In this document: positions 48,036 through 58,180 of the stretch, piece after piece
How the letters are laid out: each line of letters begins with the position of its first letter
Position numbering within the stretch: the first letter of the stretch is position 1
Assembly: GCF_000954115.1 (NCBI RefSeq)
Contig: NZ_CP010797.1
Span: 682,001-746,000, forward strand
DNA length: 64,000 nt
Source: Rhodococcus sp. B7740
GTDB taxonomy: Bacteria > Actinomycetota > Actinomycetes > Mycobacteriales > Mycobacteriaceae
Direction: 5' to 3'
Notes under the pieces: generated by a model
The model's input: the letters and a program-made list of their open reading frames with translations, nothing else
Told to the model about the DNA's origin: nothing
Databases searched by the model: none
Program-made: the position numbers and the translations under genes

Positions 48036-48799
48036 GTGACACCTCATCCCCAGGTCCGTTTCGGGTCCGACGCGTCTCGACGACGCGAGCGGGTGGCGTC
48101 TCGGCACCTCCGTTCGACACGTTCAACCTCGGTGACCACGTCGGTGACGACCCCGCTGCGGTGGAGGCCAACCGTCGACGCCTCGGCGATCGGCTGGGCA
48201 TGGGACTCGAACGGCTCGTCTTCATGGAGCAGGTCCACGGACGCACCGTCACGGTGGTCGACGGTCCGGTGACCGAGCCGCTACCGATGACCGATGCGTT
48301 GGTGACGACGCACCGCGATCTCGGTTTGGTGGTGTTGACTGCCGACTGCGTGCCGGTGCTGCTCTCCGACGAGGAGGCCGGAGTGATCGCCGCCGTGCAT
48401 GCCGGACGGGTCGGAGCCCGCATCGGCATCGTTCCGCGCGTGTTGGCCGCCATGGTCGAGCTCGGTGCGGTCCCGGCGCGGATCGGCGCGTTTCTGGGTC
48501 CGGCCGCGAGCGGTCGCCAGTACGAGGTGCCCGCGTCCATGCGAGCGGACGTCGACAAGCACCTGCCCGGCAGCGCGACGACAACCGTCCGCCACACGCC
48601 CGGGCTCGACATTCCCGCCGGTATCCGGGCTCAACTGCTCGCCGCGGGCGTGTCCGCGGTGGCCCAGGATCCGCGCTGCACCATCGAGGACCGGACGTTG
48701 TTCAGTCACCGGCGCGAAGGATCGACCGGCCGAATTGCCAGCGTCGTCTGGATGGACAGCACATCCCCAGGTGATCGGCCCGAATCGGCCGATCGGTGA
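48032..48799 (+). CDS. pgeF: YfiH/PgeF laccase-domain protein (peptidoglycan editing factor)
   Basis: A 255-residue member of the multicopper-oxidase-fold YfiH family. [24 protein letters not shown] (metal His), TADCVPVLL (Cys), [10 protein letters not shown] (His) and LGPAASG follow the family order. The Escherichia coli homologue hydrolyses mis-incorporated L-Ser from UDP-MurNAc; others act on purine nucleosides. The usual AVHAGWRG is AVHAGRVG here, as in mycobacterial Rv2149c as far as I recall. GTG overlap with ftsZ. Confidence 0.88.
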   Translation: MSDTSSPGPFRVRRVSTTRAGGVSAPPFDTFNLGDHVGDDPAAVEANRRRLGDRLGMGLERLVFMEQVHGRTVTVVDGPVTEPLPMTDALVTTHRDLGLVVLTADCVPVLLSDEEAGVIAAVHAGRVGARIGIVPRVLAAMVELGAVPARIGAFLGPAASGRQYEVPASMRADVDKHLPGSATTTVRHTPGLDIPAGIRAQLLAAGVSAVAQDPRCTIEDRTLFSHRREGSTGRIASVVWMDSTSPGDRPESADR

Positions 48800-48818
48800 A
48801 CGGGCAGAGAAGGTTGTC

Positions 48819-49574
48819 ATGAGCGAACTCAGCGGCACTGCGTCGGGTACTGGCAGGGCGCAGGAGATCGAGACGGCGTTGACGTCGGTACGCGAGCGGT
48901 TGCATCGCGCGTGTGTCGACGCGGGCCGGTCGCCTGCCGATGTGGCTCTGCTCCCGGTGACGAAGTTCTTCCCTGCGTCGGATGTACGGATCCTGTACGA
49001 CCTCGGATGCCGCGATTTCGGTGAGTCGCGGGAGCAGGACGCGTCTCCCAAGGTCGCCGAGACGGCCGACGACTTCATCGGCGATCCACCGCGGTGGCAC
49101 ATGATCGGACACCTGCAGCGAAACAAGGCCAAGTCGGTCGCCGCGTGGGCGCACTCCATCCATTCCGTGGACAGTGCGCGGTTGGTGACTGCGCTGTCGA
49201 AGGCGACAACGGCGGCACTGGACGAGGGTGTGCGCCGGACCGAACTCGACGTGATCGTCCAGGTCAGTCTCGACGGGGACGTGCATCGCGGAGGCGTCGA
49301 ACGCGACGAACTGCACGCGCTCGCCGACGCGGTGGCCGACGCGTCCGGGTTGCGGTTGGCGGGGTTGATGGCGGTGCCGCCGCTCGACGCCGATCCGGAC
49401 GCCGCATTCGCCGACCTCCAGAGTCTGCATCGTCGACTGTCGGCCGATCATCCCGGAGCGCTCGAGCTGTCCGCGGGCATGACCGGAGACCTGGAAGCTG
49501 CTGTGCGCCACGGATCGACGTGCGTGCGTGTCGGTACCGCAATACTCGGCGCGCGGCCGATAGCCTCGCAATAA
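48819..49574 (+). CDS. PLP homeostasis protein (YggS/ProsC family)
   Basis: A 251-residue TIM-barrel PLP-binding protein without a second domain. The Schiff-base lysine is in [12 protein letters not shown] (replacing the usual VSKTKP-like text), then [36 protein letters not shown], and [18 protein letters not shown] with [14 protein letters not shown]. The family buffers pyridoxal phosphate and is found beside sepF in many Gram-positives (Rv2148c). ATG with GAGAAGG 6 bp upstream. Confidence 0.9.
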   Translation: MSELSGTASGTGRAQEIETALTSVRERLHRACVDAGRSPADVALLPVTKFFPASDVRILYDLGCRDFGESREQDASPKVAETADDFIGDPPRWHMIGHLQRNKAKSVAAWAHSIHSVDSARLVTALSKATTAALDEGVRRTELDVIVQVSLDGDVHRGGVERDELHALADAVADASGLRLAGLMAVPPLDADPDAAFADLQSLHRRLSADHPGALELSAGMTGDLEAAVRHGSTCVRVGTAILGARPIASQ

Positions 49575-49657
49575 CAGTCCATGGATCACATCAGTCACAA
49601 CAGACACTTGCGAACCTGGAGATGGACAGTAGACACACCGCCACGGAAGGCAGAACG

Positions 49658-50305
49658 ATGAGCACCCTGCACAAGTTCAAGGCGTACTTCGGCATGGTTC
49701 CGCTCGCCGACTACGAGGACGACTACCTCGACGATCCGGACACGCGACGCAGCTCCCGTGGTGGTCGCGACAGCTACGACGACATCGACGAGCGTGAGTT
49801 CGTGAAGCCGTCCTTCGGTGGATCGCGGCACGCGCAGGTCGAGGACGACTACGACGATTACGAGGCACCCCGTCCGGCGGCCACGCTGGCACCGATCGGT
49901 GGACGAGGCCGTGGCGCGGCACCGACCACGCGAGGTGCGGCAACCAGAGGAGCGCTCGCCATGGACACTCGGATGGATGTGCGGGCGGAGACCCGACGCA
50001 GCCCGATCGTCGACGACGGCGGCCCCCTCTCGAAGATCACCACGCTCCGACCGCGTGATTACAGCGAGGCTCGCACCATCGGTGAGCGCTTCCGCGACGG
50101 CACTCCGGTCATCATGGACCTGGTCGAGATGAGCAACGCGGACGCCAAGCGACTGGTCGATTTCGCTGCCGGACTCGCCTTCGCGCTGCGCGGTTCGTTC
50201 GACAAGGTAGCGACGAAGGTCTTCCTGCTCTCGCCGGCCGACGTCGACGTCTCACCGCAGGAGCGCAGGCGGATCGCCGAGACCGGTTTCTACAGCCAGC
50301 AGTGA
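49658..50305 (+). CDS. sepF: cell division protein SepF
   Basis: A 215-residue protein. The N-terminal amphipathic [14 protein letters not shown] is the membrane-binding helix, residues about 20-120 are an acidic then Gly/Arg-rich linker, and the C-terminal SepF core is [29 protein letters not shown]...[22 protein letters not shown]. It links the FtsZ tail to the membrane in bacteria lacking FtsA. ATG behind GGAAGG, 83 bp after the PLP gene. Confidence 0.95.
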   Translation: MSTLHKFKAYFGMVPLADYEDDYLDDPDTRRSSRGGRDSYDDIDEREFVKPSFGGSRHAQVEDDYDDYEAPRPAATLAPIGGRGRGAAPTTRGAATRGALAMDTRMDVRAETRRSPIVDDGGPLSKITTLRPRDYSEARTIGERFRDGTPVIMDLVEMSNADAKRLVDFAAGLAFALRGSFDKVATKVFLLSPADVDVSPQERRRIAETGFYSQQ

Positions 50306-50387
50306 GACATTTGCTGTTCGGAGCGGTAGTTCAGGGCTGTGACCAGCGCGCTTTGCTCAGCCCGGCGAAGTCAGGCAGAGTATAGCC

Positions 50388-50675
50388 GTGATCGTGTTCA
50401 CGGTGATCAACATCGTATTGTTTCTTTTTTGGCTCCTTCTCATCGGTCGAATCATCGTCGAGTTCATCAGGACTTTCGCGAGAGATTGGCAACCGACCGG
50501 GTTGGTCGTCATCGTGCTCGAGGCGATCTTCACCGTCACCGACCCGCCGGTGAAGTTCCTCCGGAAGATAATTCCGCCGCTCAACCTCGGTGGAGTGCGA
50601 CTGGACCTGTCCATCATGGTCCTGCTGTTCGTGGTCTTCATCGCGTGGAATGTGACCAGTGGTCTCGCGGCCTGA
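50388..50675 (+). CDS. YggT-family membrane protein
   Basis: A 95-residue protein with two membrane helices (about 3-22 and 72-92) flanking a cytoplasmic loop with DPPVKFLRKIIPP and LDLSIMVLLFV, the YGGT signature. Between sepF and wag31 it corresponds to Rv2146c. YggT proteins are linked to division-site or envelope functions but lack a defined activity. GTG start. Confidence 0.9.
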   Translation: MIVFTVINIVLFLFWLLLIGRIIVEFIRTFARDWQPTGLVVIVLEAIFTVTDPPVKFLRKIIPPLNLGGVRLDLSIMVLLFVVFIAWNVTSGLAA

Positions 50676-50761
50676 GGCCGCAGATGAAATGTTAGAACGC
50701 GGGACCCAGCGCATGCTGCGTGTCCTGTGTGACAGAATGGACGCCAGTTACAGTTTGATTG

Positions 50762-50790
50762 TTCTGCACTCGCGCGGAATGGCATATAAC
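50762..50790 (+). promoter_or_regulatory. wag31 promoter
   Basis: TTCTGC (50762-50767), a 17-bp spacer and TATAAC (50785-50790) end 45 bp before the wag31 ATG, within a 160-bp gap. The -10 is near consensus, consistent with strong independent expression of this abundant protein. Confidence 0.5.
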
Positions 50791-50835
50791 TGAATGCTTG
50801 CTCTACCGCCCCAAGACGCGTGAAGGGATCCTTCC

Positions 50836-51687
50836 ATGCCGCTGACTCCAGCTGATGTGCACAATGTCGCGTTCAGCAAGCCGCCCATCGGTAAGCGCGG
50901 TTACAACGAAGACGAGGTCGACGCTTTTCTCGACCTCGTCGAGCAAGAGTTGTCGCGACTGATCGAAGAGAACGCCGACCTACGCCAGCGGGTCGGTGAG
51001 CTCGATCAGGAGCTTGCGGACGCCAAGAGCGCTGCGCGGCAGAGCCCGCAACCGGCTCAGTCCGCGGCACCGAAGGCCGAGCCGCAGCGCCCGGTGGATC
51101 CCCCCAAGCCACCGCCCGTGGTGCAGCAGCCCGCGCCGGTCGCGCCCGTTGCAGCAGCTCCGCAGCAGAGCGGCGACTCCAACATGCAGGCCGCCAAGAT
51201 TCTCGGCCTCGCTCAGGAGATGGCCGATCGTCTCACCGGTGACGCCAAGTCGGAGTCCGAGCAGCTGCTCGGCAATGCGCGCACCAACGCCGAGCGTCTG
51301 GTGTCGGATGCACGGACCCGTTCCGAGTCGATGATGGCCGAGGCTCGCCAGAAGTCCGAGTCGCTGTTGTCCGACGCGCAGACCCGGTCCGAGACCCAGC
51401 TGCGTCAGGCCAAGGAGAAGGCCGACGCACTGCAGGCCGACGCCGAGCGCAAGCACACCGAGATCATGGCGACGATCAACCAGCAGCGTTCGGTGCTGGA
51501 AGGTCGAATCGAGCAGCTCAAGACGTTCGAGCGCGAGTACCGCGTGCGGCTCAAGTCCTACCTCGAATCGCAGCTCGAAGAACTCGAGAACCGTTCCTCG
51601 GCGCTGCCGGTGGACAACGGGCAGGACAATTTCAACCAGGACAATCAGTCCTCGGGGTACAGCCAGTCGTACGCCAAGGGCAACTGA
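50836..51687 (+). CDS. wag31: polar growth protein Wag31 (DivIVA)
   Basis: A 283-residue coiled-coil protein. The N-terminal DivIVA domain reads [38 protein letters not shown]; a Gln/Pro/Ala linker (about 65-115) leads to a long coiled coil (about 118-250) and a polar tail ending SYAKGN. It marks curved membrane at poles and recruits elongation enzymes. Thr73 of the mycobacterial protein is a PknA target; here the corresponding part of the linker is Ala/Ser/Gln and I see no clear equivalent. ATG start with AAGGGATCC upstream. Confidence 0.95.
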   Translation: MPLTPADVHNVAFSKPPIGKRGYNEDEVDAFLDLVEQELSRLIEENADLRQRVGELDQELADAKSAARQSPQPAQSAAPKAEPQRPVDPPKPPPVVQQPAPVAPVAAAPQQSGDSNMQAAKILGLAQEMADRLTGDAKSESEQLLGNARTNAERLVSDARTRSESMMAEARQKSESLLSDAQTRSETQLRQAKEKADALQADAERKHTEIMATINQQRSVLEGRIEQLKTFEREYRVRLKSYLESQLEELENRSSALPVDNGQDNFNQDNQSSGYSQSYAKGN

Positions 51688-51700
51688 CGCACCACCGACC

Positions 51701-51731
51701 TCCGACGCTGTCGATCGTGGACAGCGTCGGA
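51701..51731 (+). terminator. wag31 terminator hairpin
   Basis: A perfect 12-bp stem (51701-51712 with 51720-51731) and 7-base loop lies 13 bp after the wag31 stop. No T-run follows. Confidence 0.75.
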
Positions 51732-51768
51732 TCAGGTTGTCGCGTCGAGTGGTGAGCGAGGAATCGGT

Positions 51769-51945
51769 GTGTTGGTCCTGACTCTCGGCGCGGCTGCGAT
51801 CGGTTTCGGCTTTCTGGTTATCGCCCTGATGACGGGATCCGTCGTCTGGGCCTGGGCGTGCATCGCCGTCTGCATCGTGGGTGCTGTTCTACTTCTGGTC
51901 GGCGCGCTCACGGGCCGACGACCGCCGCCCGAGCTCGACAGGTAG
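51769..51945 (+). CDS. 58-residue membrane protein downstream of wag31
   Basis: GTG start 7 bp after GAGGAA, reading VLVLTLGAAAIGFGFLVIAL, then a short MTGSVVWAW turn, a second hydrophobic helix and a basic tail GRRPPPELDR before TAG. Two membrane helices account for nearly the whole protein. Its position after wag31 matches the small membrane protein Rv2144c, though length differs and homology is unverified. It lies between the wag31 terminator and the ileS leader. Confidence 0.6.
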   Translation: MLVLTLGAAAIGFGFLVIALMTGSVVWAWACIAVCIVGAVLLLVGALTGRRPPPELDR

Positions 51946-51957
51946 CATCACGATTCG

Positions 51958-51987
51958 CAGGTGTCAGATTCACAGGTGTCAGATTCA
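51958..51987 (+). repeat. 15-bp tandem duplication ahead of the T-box
   Basis: CAGGTGTCAGATTCA occurs twice in direct succession (51958-51972, 51973-51987), just before the T-box stem I region. It may affect transcription start or leader length; no function is evident. Confidence 0.75.
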
Positions 51988-51989
51988 AC

Positions 51990-52245
51990 GGCGTCGATCC
52001 GGCCATCACCGGGGAGCTTTCGGAAGAACGGCGTCGGTACGAAGCACCCAGGTGCTTGGGAACGGTGTTCAGTAGAACCGAACGGGTGAGCCCGTCACAG
52101 CTCGTCTGGAGTGGCGCACTCCGACGATACGGTCGTCGAGAGCGTGCAAGCGGGGTGGTACCGCGGTATCGGGCGTACGAATCGCCTGGATGTCGTCCCC
52201 GTGCCAACTTTGCGTCGCGTCTGAGACGTGGCCGGCACGGAGGAG
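51990..52245 (+). promoter_or_regulatory. isoleucine T-box leader of ileS (translational type)
   Basis: A short stem I region with GGCCATCACCGGGGAGC contains the Ile codon ATC at 52005-52007 as likely specifier and a GGAAGAACG segment typical of actinobacterial ileS T-boxes. The T-box sequence GGGTGGTACCGCGG lies at 52153-52166; its TGGT pairs with the ACCA end of tRNA-Ile. CCGTGCC (52199-52205) can pair with GGCACGG (52234-52240), overlapping the GGAGGAG ribosome-binding site (52239-52245). Uncharged tRNA-Ile would thus free translation of ileS. No T-rich terminator is present, supporting translational control. Confidence 0.88.
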
Positions 52246-52252
52246 ACTTGAC

Positions 52253-55200
52253 ATGACAGATGCAACCGAACGTCCGAACTCGGGGTCCTACCCGTTGGTG
52301 GACCTCGCCGAGGGCCGCTCGGGCAGCGTTCCGTTCCCGGATCTCGAGCGCATCGTTCTGCACGAGTGGGCCGAGGACGGCACCTTTCGTGCCAGCATCG
52401 ACAATCGAGCAGGTGCGGACGAGTTCGTCTTCTACGACGGCCCTCCCTTCGCGAACGGCCTGCCGCACTACGGTCACCTGCTCACCGGCTACGTCAAGGA
52501 CCTCGTCCCGCGATTCCAGACGATGCGGGGCAAGAAGGTCGAGCGTCGCTTCGGGTGGGATTGCCACGGTCTGCCCGCAGAGCTCGAAGCGGAGAAGCAG
52601 CTCGGCATCAAGGACAAGTCCGAGATCGACGAGATGGGCCTGGCGAAGTTCAACGCCTACTGCAAGCAGTCGGTACTCCAGTACACCGACGAGTGGCGGG
52701 ACTACGTCACCCGGCAGGCGCGATGGGTCGACTTCGACAACGACTACAAGACCCTCGACGTCGACTTCATGGAGTCGGTCATGTGGGCGTTCAAGACGCT
52801 GCACGACAAGGGCCTGATCTACCAGGGATACCGGGTGCTGCCGTACAGCTGGTACGAGCAGACACCGCTGTCCAATCAGGAGACCCGCCTGGACGACGCC
52901 TACAAGATGCGTCAGGATCCCGCGGTCACCGTCACGATGCCGTTGACGGCTCCCGGCTCGCCCCTGGACGGTGCGAACGCGCTGATCTGGACCACCACGC
53001 CCTGGACCCTTCCGTCGAACTTGGCGATCGCGGTGCACCCGGAGGTGCAGTACCTGCAGGTGCGAGGCGCGAACGGTGAGCGTTACGTGCTTGCCGCTGC
53101 ACGTCTTTCGCACTACGCGAAGGAACTGGGGGAGGAGCCGGAGGTGCTCTCGGAGCACATCGGTGCCGAAATGGTCGGGCTGTCCTACACACCTCCCTAC
53201 GATTTCTTTCTCGGCCACGAGAACTCGCACCGTGTGCTCGAGGCCGACTACGTCACCACCGATTCGGGCACCGGAATCGTCCACCTCGCACCGGCTTTCG
53301 GTGAGGAGGACATGGACGTCGCCACCGCGAACGGAATCGAGGTGGTGCAACCGCTCGACGCGGGCGGAAAGTTCACCTCGCTGGTGCCGCCGTACGAGGG
53401 TCTGATGGTGTTCGACGCCAACCCGGTGATCATCAAGGATCTCAAGGCCTCGGGTCGGTTGCTGCGGCACGAGACCATCGAGCACTCGTACCCGCACAGC
53501 TGGCGCAGTGGTCAGCCCCTGATCTACATGGCGGTGCCGTCGTGGTTCGTCGCGGTCACCAAGTTCCGTGATCGGATGGTCGAGCTGAACCAGGAGATCA
53601 CCTGGGTTCCCGAGCACATCAAAGACGGCCAGTTCGGCAAGTGGCTCGAAGGTGCACGCGACTGGAACATCAGCCGAAACCGTTACTGGGGCAGCCCGAT
53701 CCCGGCGTGGACCTCCGACGACCCGGCCTACCCGCGTCTGGACGTGTACGGCAGCCTGGACGAGCTCGAGCGTGATTTCGGCGTGCGACCGACCGATCTG
53801 CACCGCCCGTACATCGACGAGTTGACCCGCCCCAACCCGGACGATCCGACCGGCAAGTCGACGATGCGTCGCGTCCCCGAGGTGTTGGACTGCTGGTTCG
53901 AGTCGGGCTCGATGCCGTACGCGCAGGTGCATTTCCCGTTCGAGAACGAGGAATGGTTCTCCACACACAACCCGGGCGATTTCATCGTCGAGTACAACGG
54001 CCAGACGCGAGGCTGGTTCTACACCCTGCACGTACTGGCGACCGCGCTGTTCGATCGCCCGGCGTTCAAGACCGTTGCCGCACACGGCATCGTGCTCGGT
54101 GACGACGGACTGAAGATGAGCAAGTCCAAGGGTAACTACCCCGACGTCAAGGAGGTCTTCGACCGCGACGGCTCCGACGCCATGCGGTGGTTCCTAATGT
54201 CCTCACCGATCCTGCGTGGCGGCAACCTCATCGTCACCGAGCAGGGTATCCGCGAAGGCGTTCGCCAGGCATTGCTGCCGATCTGGAATGCGTGGAGCTT
54301 CTTGCAGCTCTACGCGTCGAAGCCCGGGCAGTGGCGAACCGATTCGCCGAACGTGCTCGATCGCTACGTGTTGGCCAAGCTGTCGGCCACCCGCGACGCG
54401 ATCACCGATGCGCTCGAGGGCAACGACATCGCCGGTGCCTGCGACGAGCTGCGCACGTTCTGCGATGCACTGACCAATTGGTATGTGCGCCGATCGCGTT
54501 CGCGGTTCTGGAGCGAGGACGCCGACGCCATCGACACCCTGCACACCGTGCTCGAGGTGCTCACTCGCATCGCCGCCCCGCTGTTGCCGCTGATCAGCGA
54601 GGTGGTGTGGCGTGGACTGACCGGTGGCCGCTCGGTGCACCTGACCGACTGGCCCGAGGCAGGCGAACTGCCGTCGGATCCCGAACTCGTCGAGAGCATG
54701 GACGAGGTCCGCACCGTGTGCTCCACGGTGCTGGGTTTGCGCAAGGCCCAGAATCTGCGCGTGCGGTTGCCGCTGCCCGAGGTGACGGTCGCAGCCGCCG
54801 ATGCGGAGCGGCTGCGTCCGTTCGTCGACATCATCTCCGACGAGGTCAACGTCAAGAAGGTCGATCTCACCGATGACGTCGCCGTACACGGAAAGTTCGA
54901 GCTCGTCGTCAATGCCCGTGCCGCGGGCCCGCGTATCGGCAAGGACGTCCAGACGGTCATCAAGGCCGTCAAGGCAGGTGATTGGTCGGAGGACGCCGAC
55001 GGAGTCGTCAGCGCGGCAGGCATCGCGTTGCTACCGGAGGAGTACACGCGCAAACTCGTTGCCGCCGAGCCCGAATCGACGGCACCGTTGCCAGGAAACG
55101 CCGGACTTGTCGTGCTCGATTCCGCCGTCACCGAGGAGCTCGAGGCGGAGGGCTGGGCCAAGGACCGCATCCGTGAACTCCAGGACGCGCGTCGCAATCA

Positions 55201-55390
55201 CGGATTCGACGTCTCGGATCGAATCGACATCGTCATCGACGTCCCCGAACATCGGCAGGCGTGGCTCGACACTCATCGTGATCTGATCGCGGGCGAGGTG
55301 CTCGCGCTCTCGCTGGTCGACGGACACGTGGGGGACGATGGCAGCGATCTCGGCGAGGGAGTGCGAGCAGCGATCACCAAGTCGTCATGA
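52253..55390 (+). CDS. ileS: isoleucyl-tRNA synthetase
   Basis: A 1045-residue class I synthetase. HYGH in [11 protein letters not shown] is the first signature, KMSKS in LKMSKSKGN the second; [11 protein letters not shown] belongs to the editing domain and [13 protein letters not shown] to the catalytic core. The C-terminal part lacks a zinc-finger tail and reads like the eukaryote-type (IleRS2) branch, which is generally less sensitive to mupirocin. ATG behind GGAGGAG, controlled by the T-box leader. Its stop overlaps def (ATGA). Corresponds to Rv1536. Confidence 0.96.
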   Translation: MTDATERPNSGSYPLVDLAEGRSGSVPFPDLERIVLHEWAEDGTFRASIDNRAGADEFVFYDGPPFANGLPHYGHLLTGYVKDLVPRFQTMRGKKVERRFGWDCHGLPAELEAEKQLGIKDKSEIDEMGLAKFNAYCKQSVLQYTDEWRDYVTRQARWVDFDNDYKTLDVDFMESVMWAFKTLHDKGLIYQGYRVLPYSWYEQTPLSNQETRLDDAYKMRQDPAVTVTMPLTAPGSPLDGANALIWTTTPWTLPSNLAIAVHPEVQYLQVRGANGERYVLAAARLSHYAKELGEEPEVLSEHIGAEMVGLSYTPPYDFFLGHENSHRVLEADYVTTDSGTGIVHLAPAFGEEDMDVATANGIEVVQPLDAGGKFTSLVPPYEGLMVFDANPVIIKDLKASGRLLRHETIEHSYPHSWRSGQPLIYMAVPSWFVAVTKFRDRMVELNQEITWVPEHIKDGQFGKWLEGARDWNISRNRYWGSPIPAWTSDDPAYPRLDVYGSLDELERDFGVRPTDLHRPYIDELTRPNPDDPTGKSTMRRVPEVLDCWFESGSMPYAQVHFPFENEEWFSTHNPGDFIVEYNGQTRGWFYTLHVLATALFDRPAFKTVAAHGIVLGDDGLKMSKSKGNYPDVKEVFDRDGSDAMRWFLMSSPILRGGNLIVTEQGIREGVRQALLPIWNAWSFLQLYASKPGQWRTDSPNVLDRYVLAKLSATRDAITDALEGNDIAGACDELRTFCDALTNWYVRRSRSRFWSEDADAIDTLHTVLEVLTRIAAPLLPLISEVVWRGLTGGRSVHLTDWPEAGELPSDPELVESMDEVRTVCSTVLGLRKAQNLRVRLPLPEVTVAAADAERLRPFVDIISDEVNVKKVDLTDDVAVHGKFELVVNARAAGPRIGKDVQTVIKAVKAGDWSEDADGVVSAAGIALLPEEYTRKLVAAEPESTAPLPGNAGLVVLDSAVTEELEAEGWAKDRIRELQDARRNHGFDVSDRIDIVIDVPEHRQAWLDTHRDLIAGEVLALSLVDGHVGDDGSDLGEGVRAAITKSS

Positions 55391-56037
55391 TCGACGGCGA
55401 CGCCTCGGTCGACGCCGTTCGTGAGCTTCTCGCCGAAGCTCACGGCGGCGTCGTGCCCATCGTCGCCGCGGGCCACCCGGTTCTGCGGTCGAGGGCCGTG
55501 CCGTACGCCGGGCAGCTCGACTCCGAGACTTTCGGGGAGTTGATCGAGGTGATGCGCGCAACCATGCACGACGCGCCCGGTGTCGGTCTGGCTGCCCCGC
55601 AGATCGGTATTCCGTTGCAGATCGCGGTGATCGAGGATCTGTACGAGGTGGGAGCGGACGTCGCTCGCGTCCGAGAGCGCACGCCGCTTCCGTTCCGGGT
55701 ACTGATCAATCCGCGGTACACCCCGGTCGGGCCGCGGACGGCGGACTTCTACGAGGGATGTCTCAGTGTTCCCGGCTACCAGGCGGTCGTCACCCGAGCG
55801 GCGGAAGTCCGGCTCGAATGCACCGACGAGACCGGGCGCGCGATCGACGAGGTGGTCAGCGGTTGGCCGGCGAGGATCGTGGCCCACGAGACCGATCACC
55901 TCCACGGCACCCTGTACGTCGATACCGCCCACACTCGATCGCTGACCACCAACGAGACCTACGGCGAACTGTGGTCGGATCCCACACCCGAACGCGCCGC
56001 GCACGCTCTCGGATTCGCCACCGACGACCGTCGTTGA
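55387..56037 (+). CDS. def: peptide deformylase
   Basis: A 216-residue deformylase with the three motifs [18 protein letters not shown] (metal Cys) and HETDH (the HExxH pair with Glu as base). It removes formyl from nascent N-termini. ATG overlaps the ileS stop. HETDH instead of HEYDH/HELDH is within family variation. The next gene begins around its stop codon. Confidence 0.93.
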   Translation: MIDGDASVDAVRELLAEAHGGVVPIVAAGHPVLRSRAVPYAGQLDSETFGELIEVMRATMHDAPGVGLAAPQIGIPLQIAVIEDLYEVGADVARVRERTPLPFRVLINPRYTPVGPRTADFYEGCLSVPGYQAVVTRAAEVRLECTDETGRAIDEVVSGWPARIVAHETDHLHGTLYVDTAHTRSLTTNETYGELWSDPTPERAAHALGFATDDRR

Positions 56038-56042
56038 CGACC

Positions 56043-57401
56043 GTGCCCGATACCGCCGACCACACCCTGCGGAGTCGTCGATGGGTGCTGCACCTGGACA
56101 TGGACGCGTTCTTCGCCTCCGCCGAACAGTTGACGCGGCCCACGTTGCGGGGCCGCCCGGTTCTCGTCGGTGGCGCGGGCGGGCGGGGAGTGGTGGCCGG
56201 TTGCAGCTACCAGGCCCGCGCGTTCGGAGCGCGCTCGGCCATGCCGATGCATCAGGCTCGCCGACTGGTGGGGGCCGGGGCCGTGGTGTTGCCGCCGCGG
56301 TTCGTTCTCTACTCGGAGCTGAGCCGACGCGCCTTCGAGGCACTGCGGGGACCCATGCCCGTCCTCGAGCAACTCTCGATCGACGAGGCGTTCGGTGAGC
56401 CGCTCGAACTGGCCGGGGCGACGGTTCGCGAGGTCGAGCAGTTCTGCGCCGGCCTGCGCGCACTGATTCTCGCCGAGACCGGGCTGGTCGCCTCGATCGG
56501 TGCCGGATCCGGAAAACAGATCGCCAAGATCGCGTCGGGACTGGCCAAGCCCGACGGCATCACCGTCGTCGCTCCGGGAATCCAGGCCGAGCTGATGGCG
56601 GCTCTTCCGGTGCGGAAGCTGTGGGGGATCGGACCGGTGGCGGGAGAGCGTTTGCGGCGCTTGGGCATCGACACCATCGGCAAGTTCGTGGCCACGCCCG
56701 AGTCCGAGGTGGCGTCGATCCTCGGGGCGACGATGGGACCGAGCCTGCATCAGCTCGCACGCGGAATCGACAACCGAGTCGTGGCCGAGCGAGCCGAGGC
56801 GAAACAGGTCAGCGCCGAGACGACGTTCGCCCAGGACCTGATCTCTCTCGCGCAGCTTCGCCCGGCCATCGAGTCCATCGTCGACTCGACGCATCGCCGA
56901 TTGCTGAAGGACGGTCGGGGTGCCAGGACGGTGGTACTCAAACTACGCAAGTCCGACATGAGCATCATCACTCGATCGGCCACGTTGCCGTACGCCACGG
57001 TGGACAAGCAGACCATCGTGGCAACGGCGCAGCGGCTTGCCGTCGATCCGGTCGATGTCGGTCCGATCAGGCTGGTCGGGGTCGGATTGGCCGGGCTATC
57101 GGCCGTTCGGCAGGGATCGCTGTTTCCCGAACTGGAGTACGAGCCGGTCGCCGATGCGACCGAGGAGTCGCCCGCCCCGATCGAGGCCGCCGCAGATGTC
57201 GTCGTCTCGGAAGGCGTTCGGTGGCAGCCGGGTATGGATGTGCGGCATCCCGGCTTCGGCCACGGCTGGGTGCAGGGGGCCGGTCACTCGGTGGTGACCG
57301 TCAGATTCGAGACTCGCACCACCGGGCCGGGAATCGCGCGTACCTTCGCGGAATCGGACGAGAACCTGGTCGTCGCCGACGTTCTCGACAGCCTTGAGTG
57401 A
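56043..57401 (+). CDS. dinB: Y-family DNA polymerase IV (DinX-like)
   Basis: A 452-residue translesion polymerase. [13 protein letters not shown] and LSIDEAF hold the catalytic acidic residues; [15 protein letters not shown] and [17 protein letters not shown] (helix-hairpin-helix) follow; the little finger domain ends around 345. A C-terminal extension (about 375-452, with [12 protein letters not shown]) is typical of the Rv1537 DinX branch. GTG 56043 chosen; TTG 56034 overlapping the def stop is equally possible, and neither has a clear ribosome-binding site. No LexA box was found upstream. Confidence 0.92.
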   Translation: MPDTADHTLRSRRWVLHLDMDAFFASAEQLTRPTLRGRPVLVGGAGGRGVVAGCSYQARAFGARSAMPMHQARRLVGAGAVVLPPRFVLYSELSRRAFEALRGPMPVLEQLSIDEAFGEPLELAGATVREVEQFCAGLRALILAETGLVASIGAGSGKQIAKIASGLAKPDGITVVAPGIQAELMAALPVRKLWGIGPVAGERLRRLGIDTIGKFVATPESEVASILGATMGPSLHQLARGIDNRVVAERAEAKQVSAETTFAQDLISLAQLRPAIESIVDSTHRRLLKDGRGARTVVLKLRKSDMSIITRSATLPYATVDKQTIVATAQRLAVDPVDVGPIRLVGVGLAGLSAVRQGSLFPELEYEPVADATEESPAPIEAAADVVVSEGVRWQPGMDVRHPGFGHGWVQGAGHSVVTVRFETRTTGPGIARTFAESDENLVVADVLDSLE

Positions 57402-57571
57402 GTTGTGGCCTGGCTGAGGAAACTCTGTGAGGTTTCACAGGTATGCCGATCGCGTTGTGACTCGGGCGTGTCGAGCTGACATAGTGGACCAGGTCCGAGA
57501 CGACCCCATTCCAGACGACCGACGAGTCACAGAACGATCGAGATGTGACTCAGAGTGAAAAGGACAAGCAC

Positions 57572-58084
57572 TTGAAGCTTCGCAACACCCGACGGGCAAT
57601 GGTTGCCGGCATCGCCATCGCCGCAGCGCTCACCATGACCGCCTGCAGCTCGGAAGGCGGTGACGAGCCGACCGCGACCACGACGGCTGTCACCACCTCT
57701 GCGGTTGCCGCTCCCGACGCCGGTGCGTACCCCCCGGTTCCGACCGTCGAAGAGCTGAACGCCGAGCTCGCCCGCGGGCTCGATCCCAACGTTCCGGTCG
57801 AGGAGAAGGCCGCCCTGATCCAGGGTGCATCCGCCGATCCGGATCTGATCAACCAGGTCGCCGCCGCTGCAGTGGCCAACAACGCCCAGATCGAGATCAC
57901 CAGCATCGACGATCTCGGCACCGGCGTTCTCAATGCCGGCATCACGATCACGCTCAACGGCCAGGCCAACCCCGGCACCTTCCAGTTCGTCCCCGAGGAC
58001 GGCGTGTGGAAGCTCTCCAAGGAGAACGCCTGCGGCATCGTCTCGCTCGCTCAGCTGACCAGCCCGGCGTGCCCCGCACCCTGA
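57572..58084 (+). CDS. secreted lipoprotein, MTB12-like C-terminal domain
   Basis: About 170 residues. A basic start and hydrophobic stretch end in the lipobox MTAC, followed by a Thr/Ala linker and an alpha-beta domain (VPTVEELNAELARGLD...GVWKLSKENACGIVSL) like the low-molecular-weight antigen MTB12 family. Two C-terminal Cys (NACGIV, SPACP) could form a disulphide. TTG 57572 has AAAGGA 7 bp upstream; GTG 57545 gives nine more residues and an unusually long n-region. Single gene with a terminator after it; function unknown. Confidence 0.8.
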   Translation: MKLRNTRRAMVAGIAIAAALTMTACSSEGGDEPTATTTAVTTSAVAAPDAGAYPPVPTVEELNAELARGLDPNVPVEEKAALIQGASADPDLINQVAAAAVANNAQIEITSIDDLGTGVLNAGITITLNGQANPGTFQFVPEDGVWKLSKENACGIVSLAQLTSPACPAP

Positions 58085-58114
58085 GTCCTGCCGATCGTCT
58101 CTGACCGACAGTAG

Positions 58115-58161
58115 AACTGCCGGTGACATGTCCCCTCGGGGATGTGTCACCGGCAGTTTTT
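58115..58161. terminator. strong bidirectional terminator
   Basis: A perfect 14-bp stem (58115-58128 with 58145-58158) ending in TTTTT on the plus strand, between the convergent MTB12-like gene and the minus-strand lipoprotein pair. The clearest intrinsic terminator in the window. Confidence 0.92.
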
Positions 58162-58180
58162 CGTGGGACGACCGCCCGGT

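Noticed and set aside
51908..54085. A 725-residue minus-strand frame opposite ileS
   Set aside because: Antisense to the T-box and ileS; no family pattern.
57425..57440. Palindrome CTGTGA-GGTT-TCACAG as a Crp/GlxR site
   Set aside because: Half-sites are separated by 4 bp, while Crp/GlxR sites need 6; it more likely forms a small hairpin after dinB.
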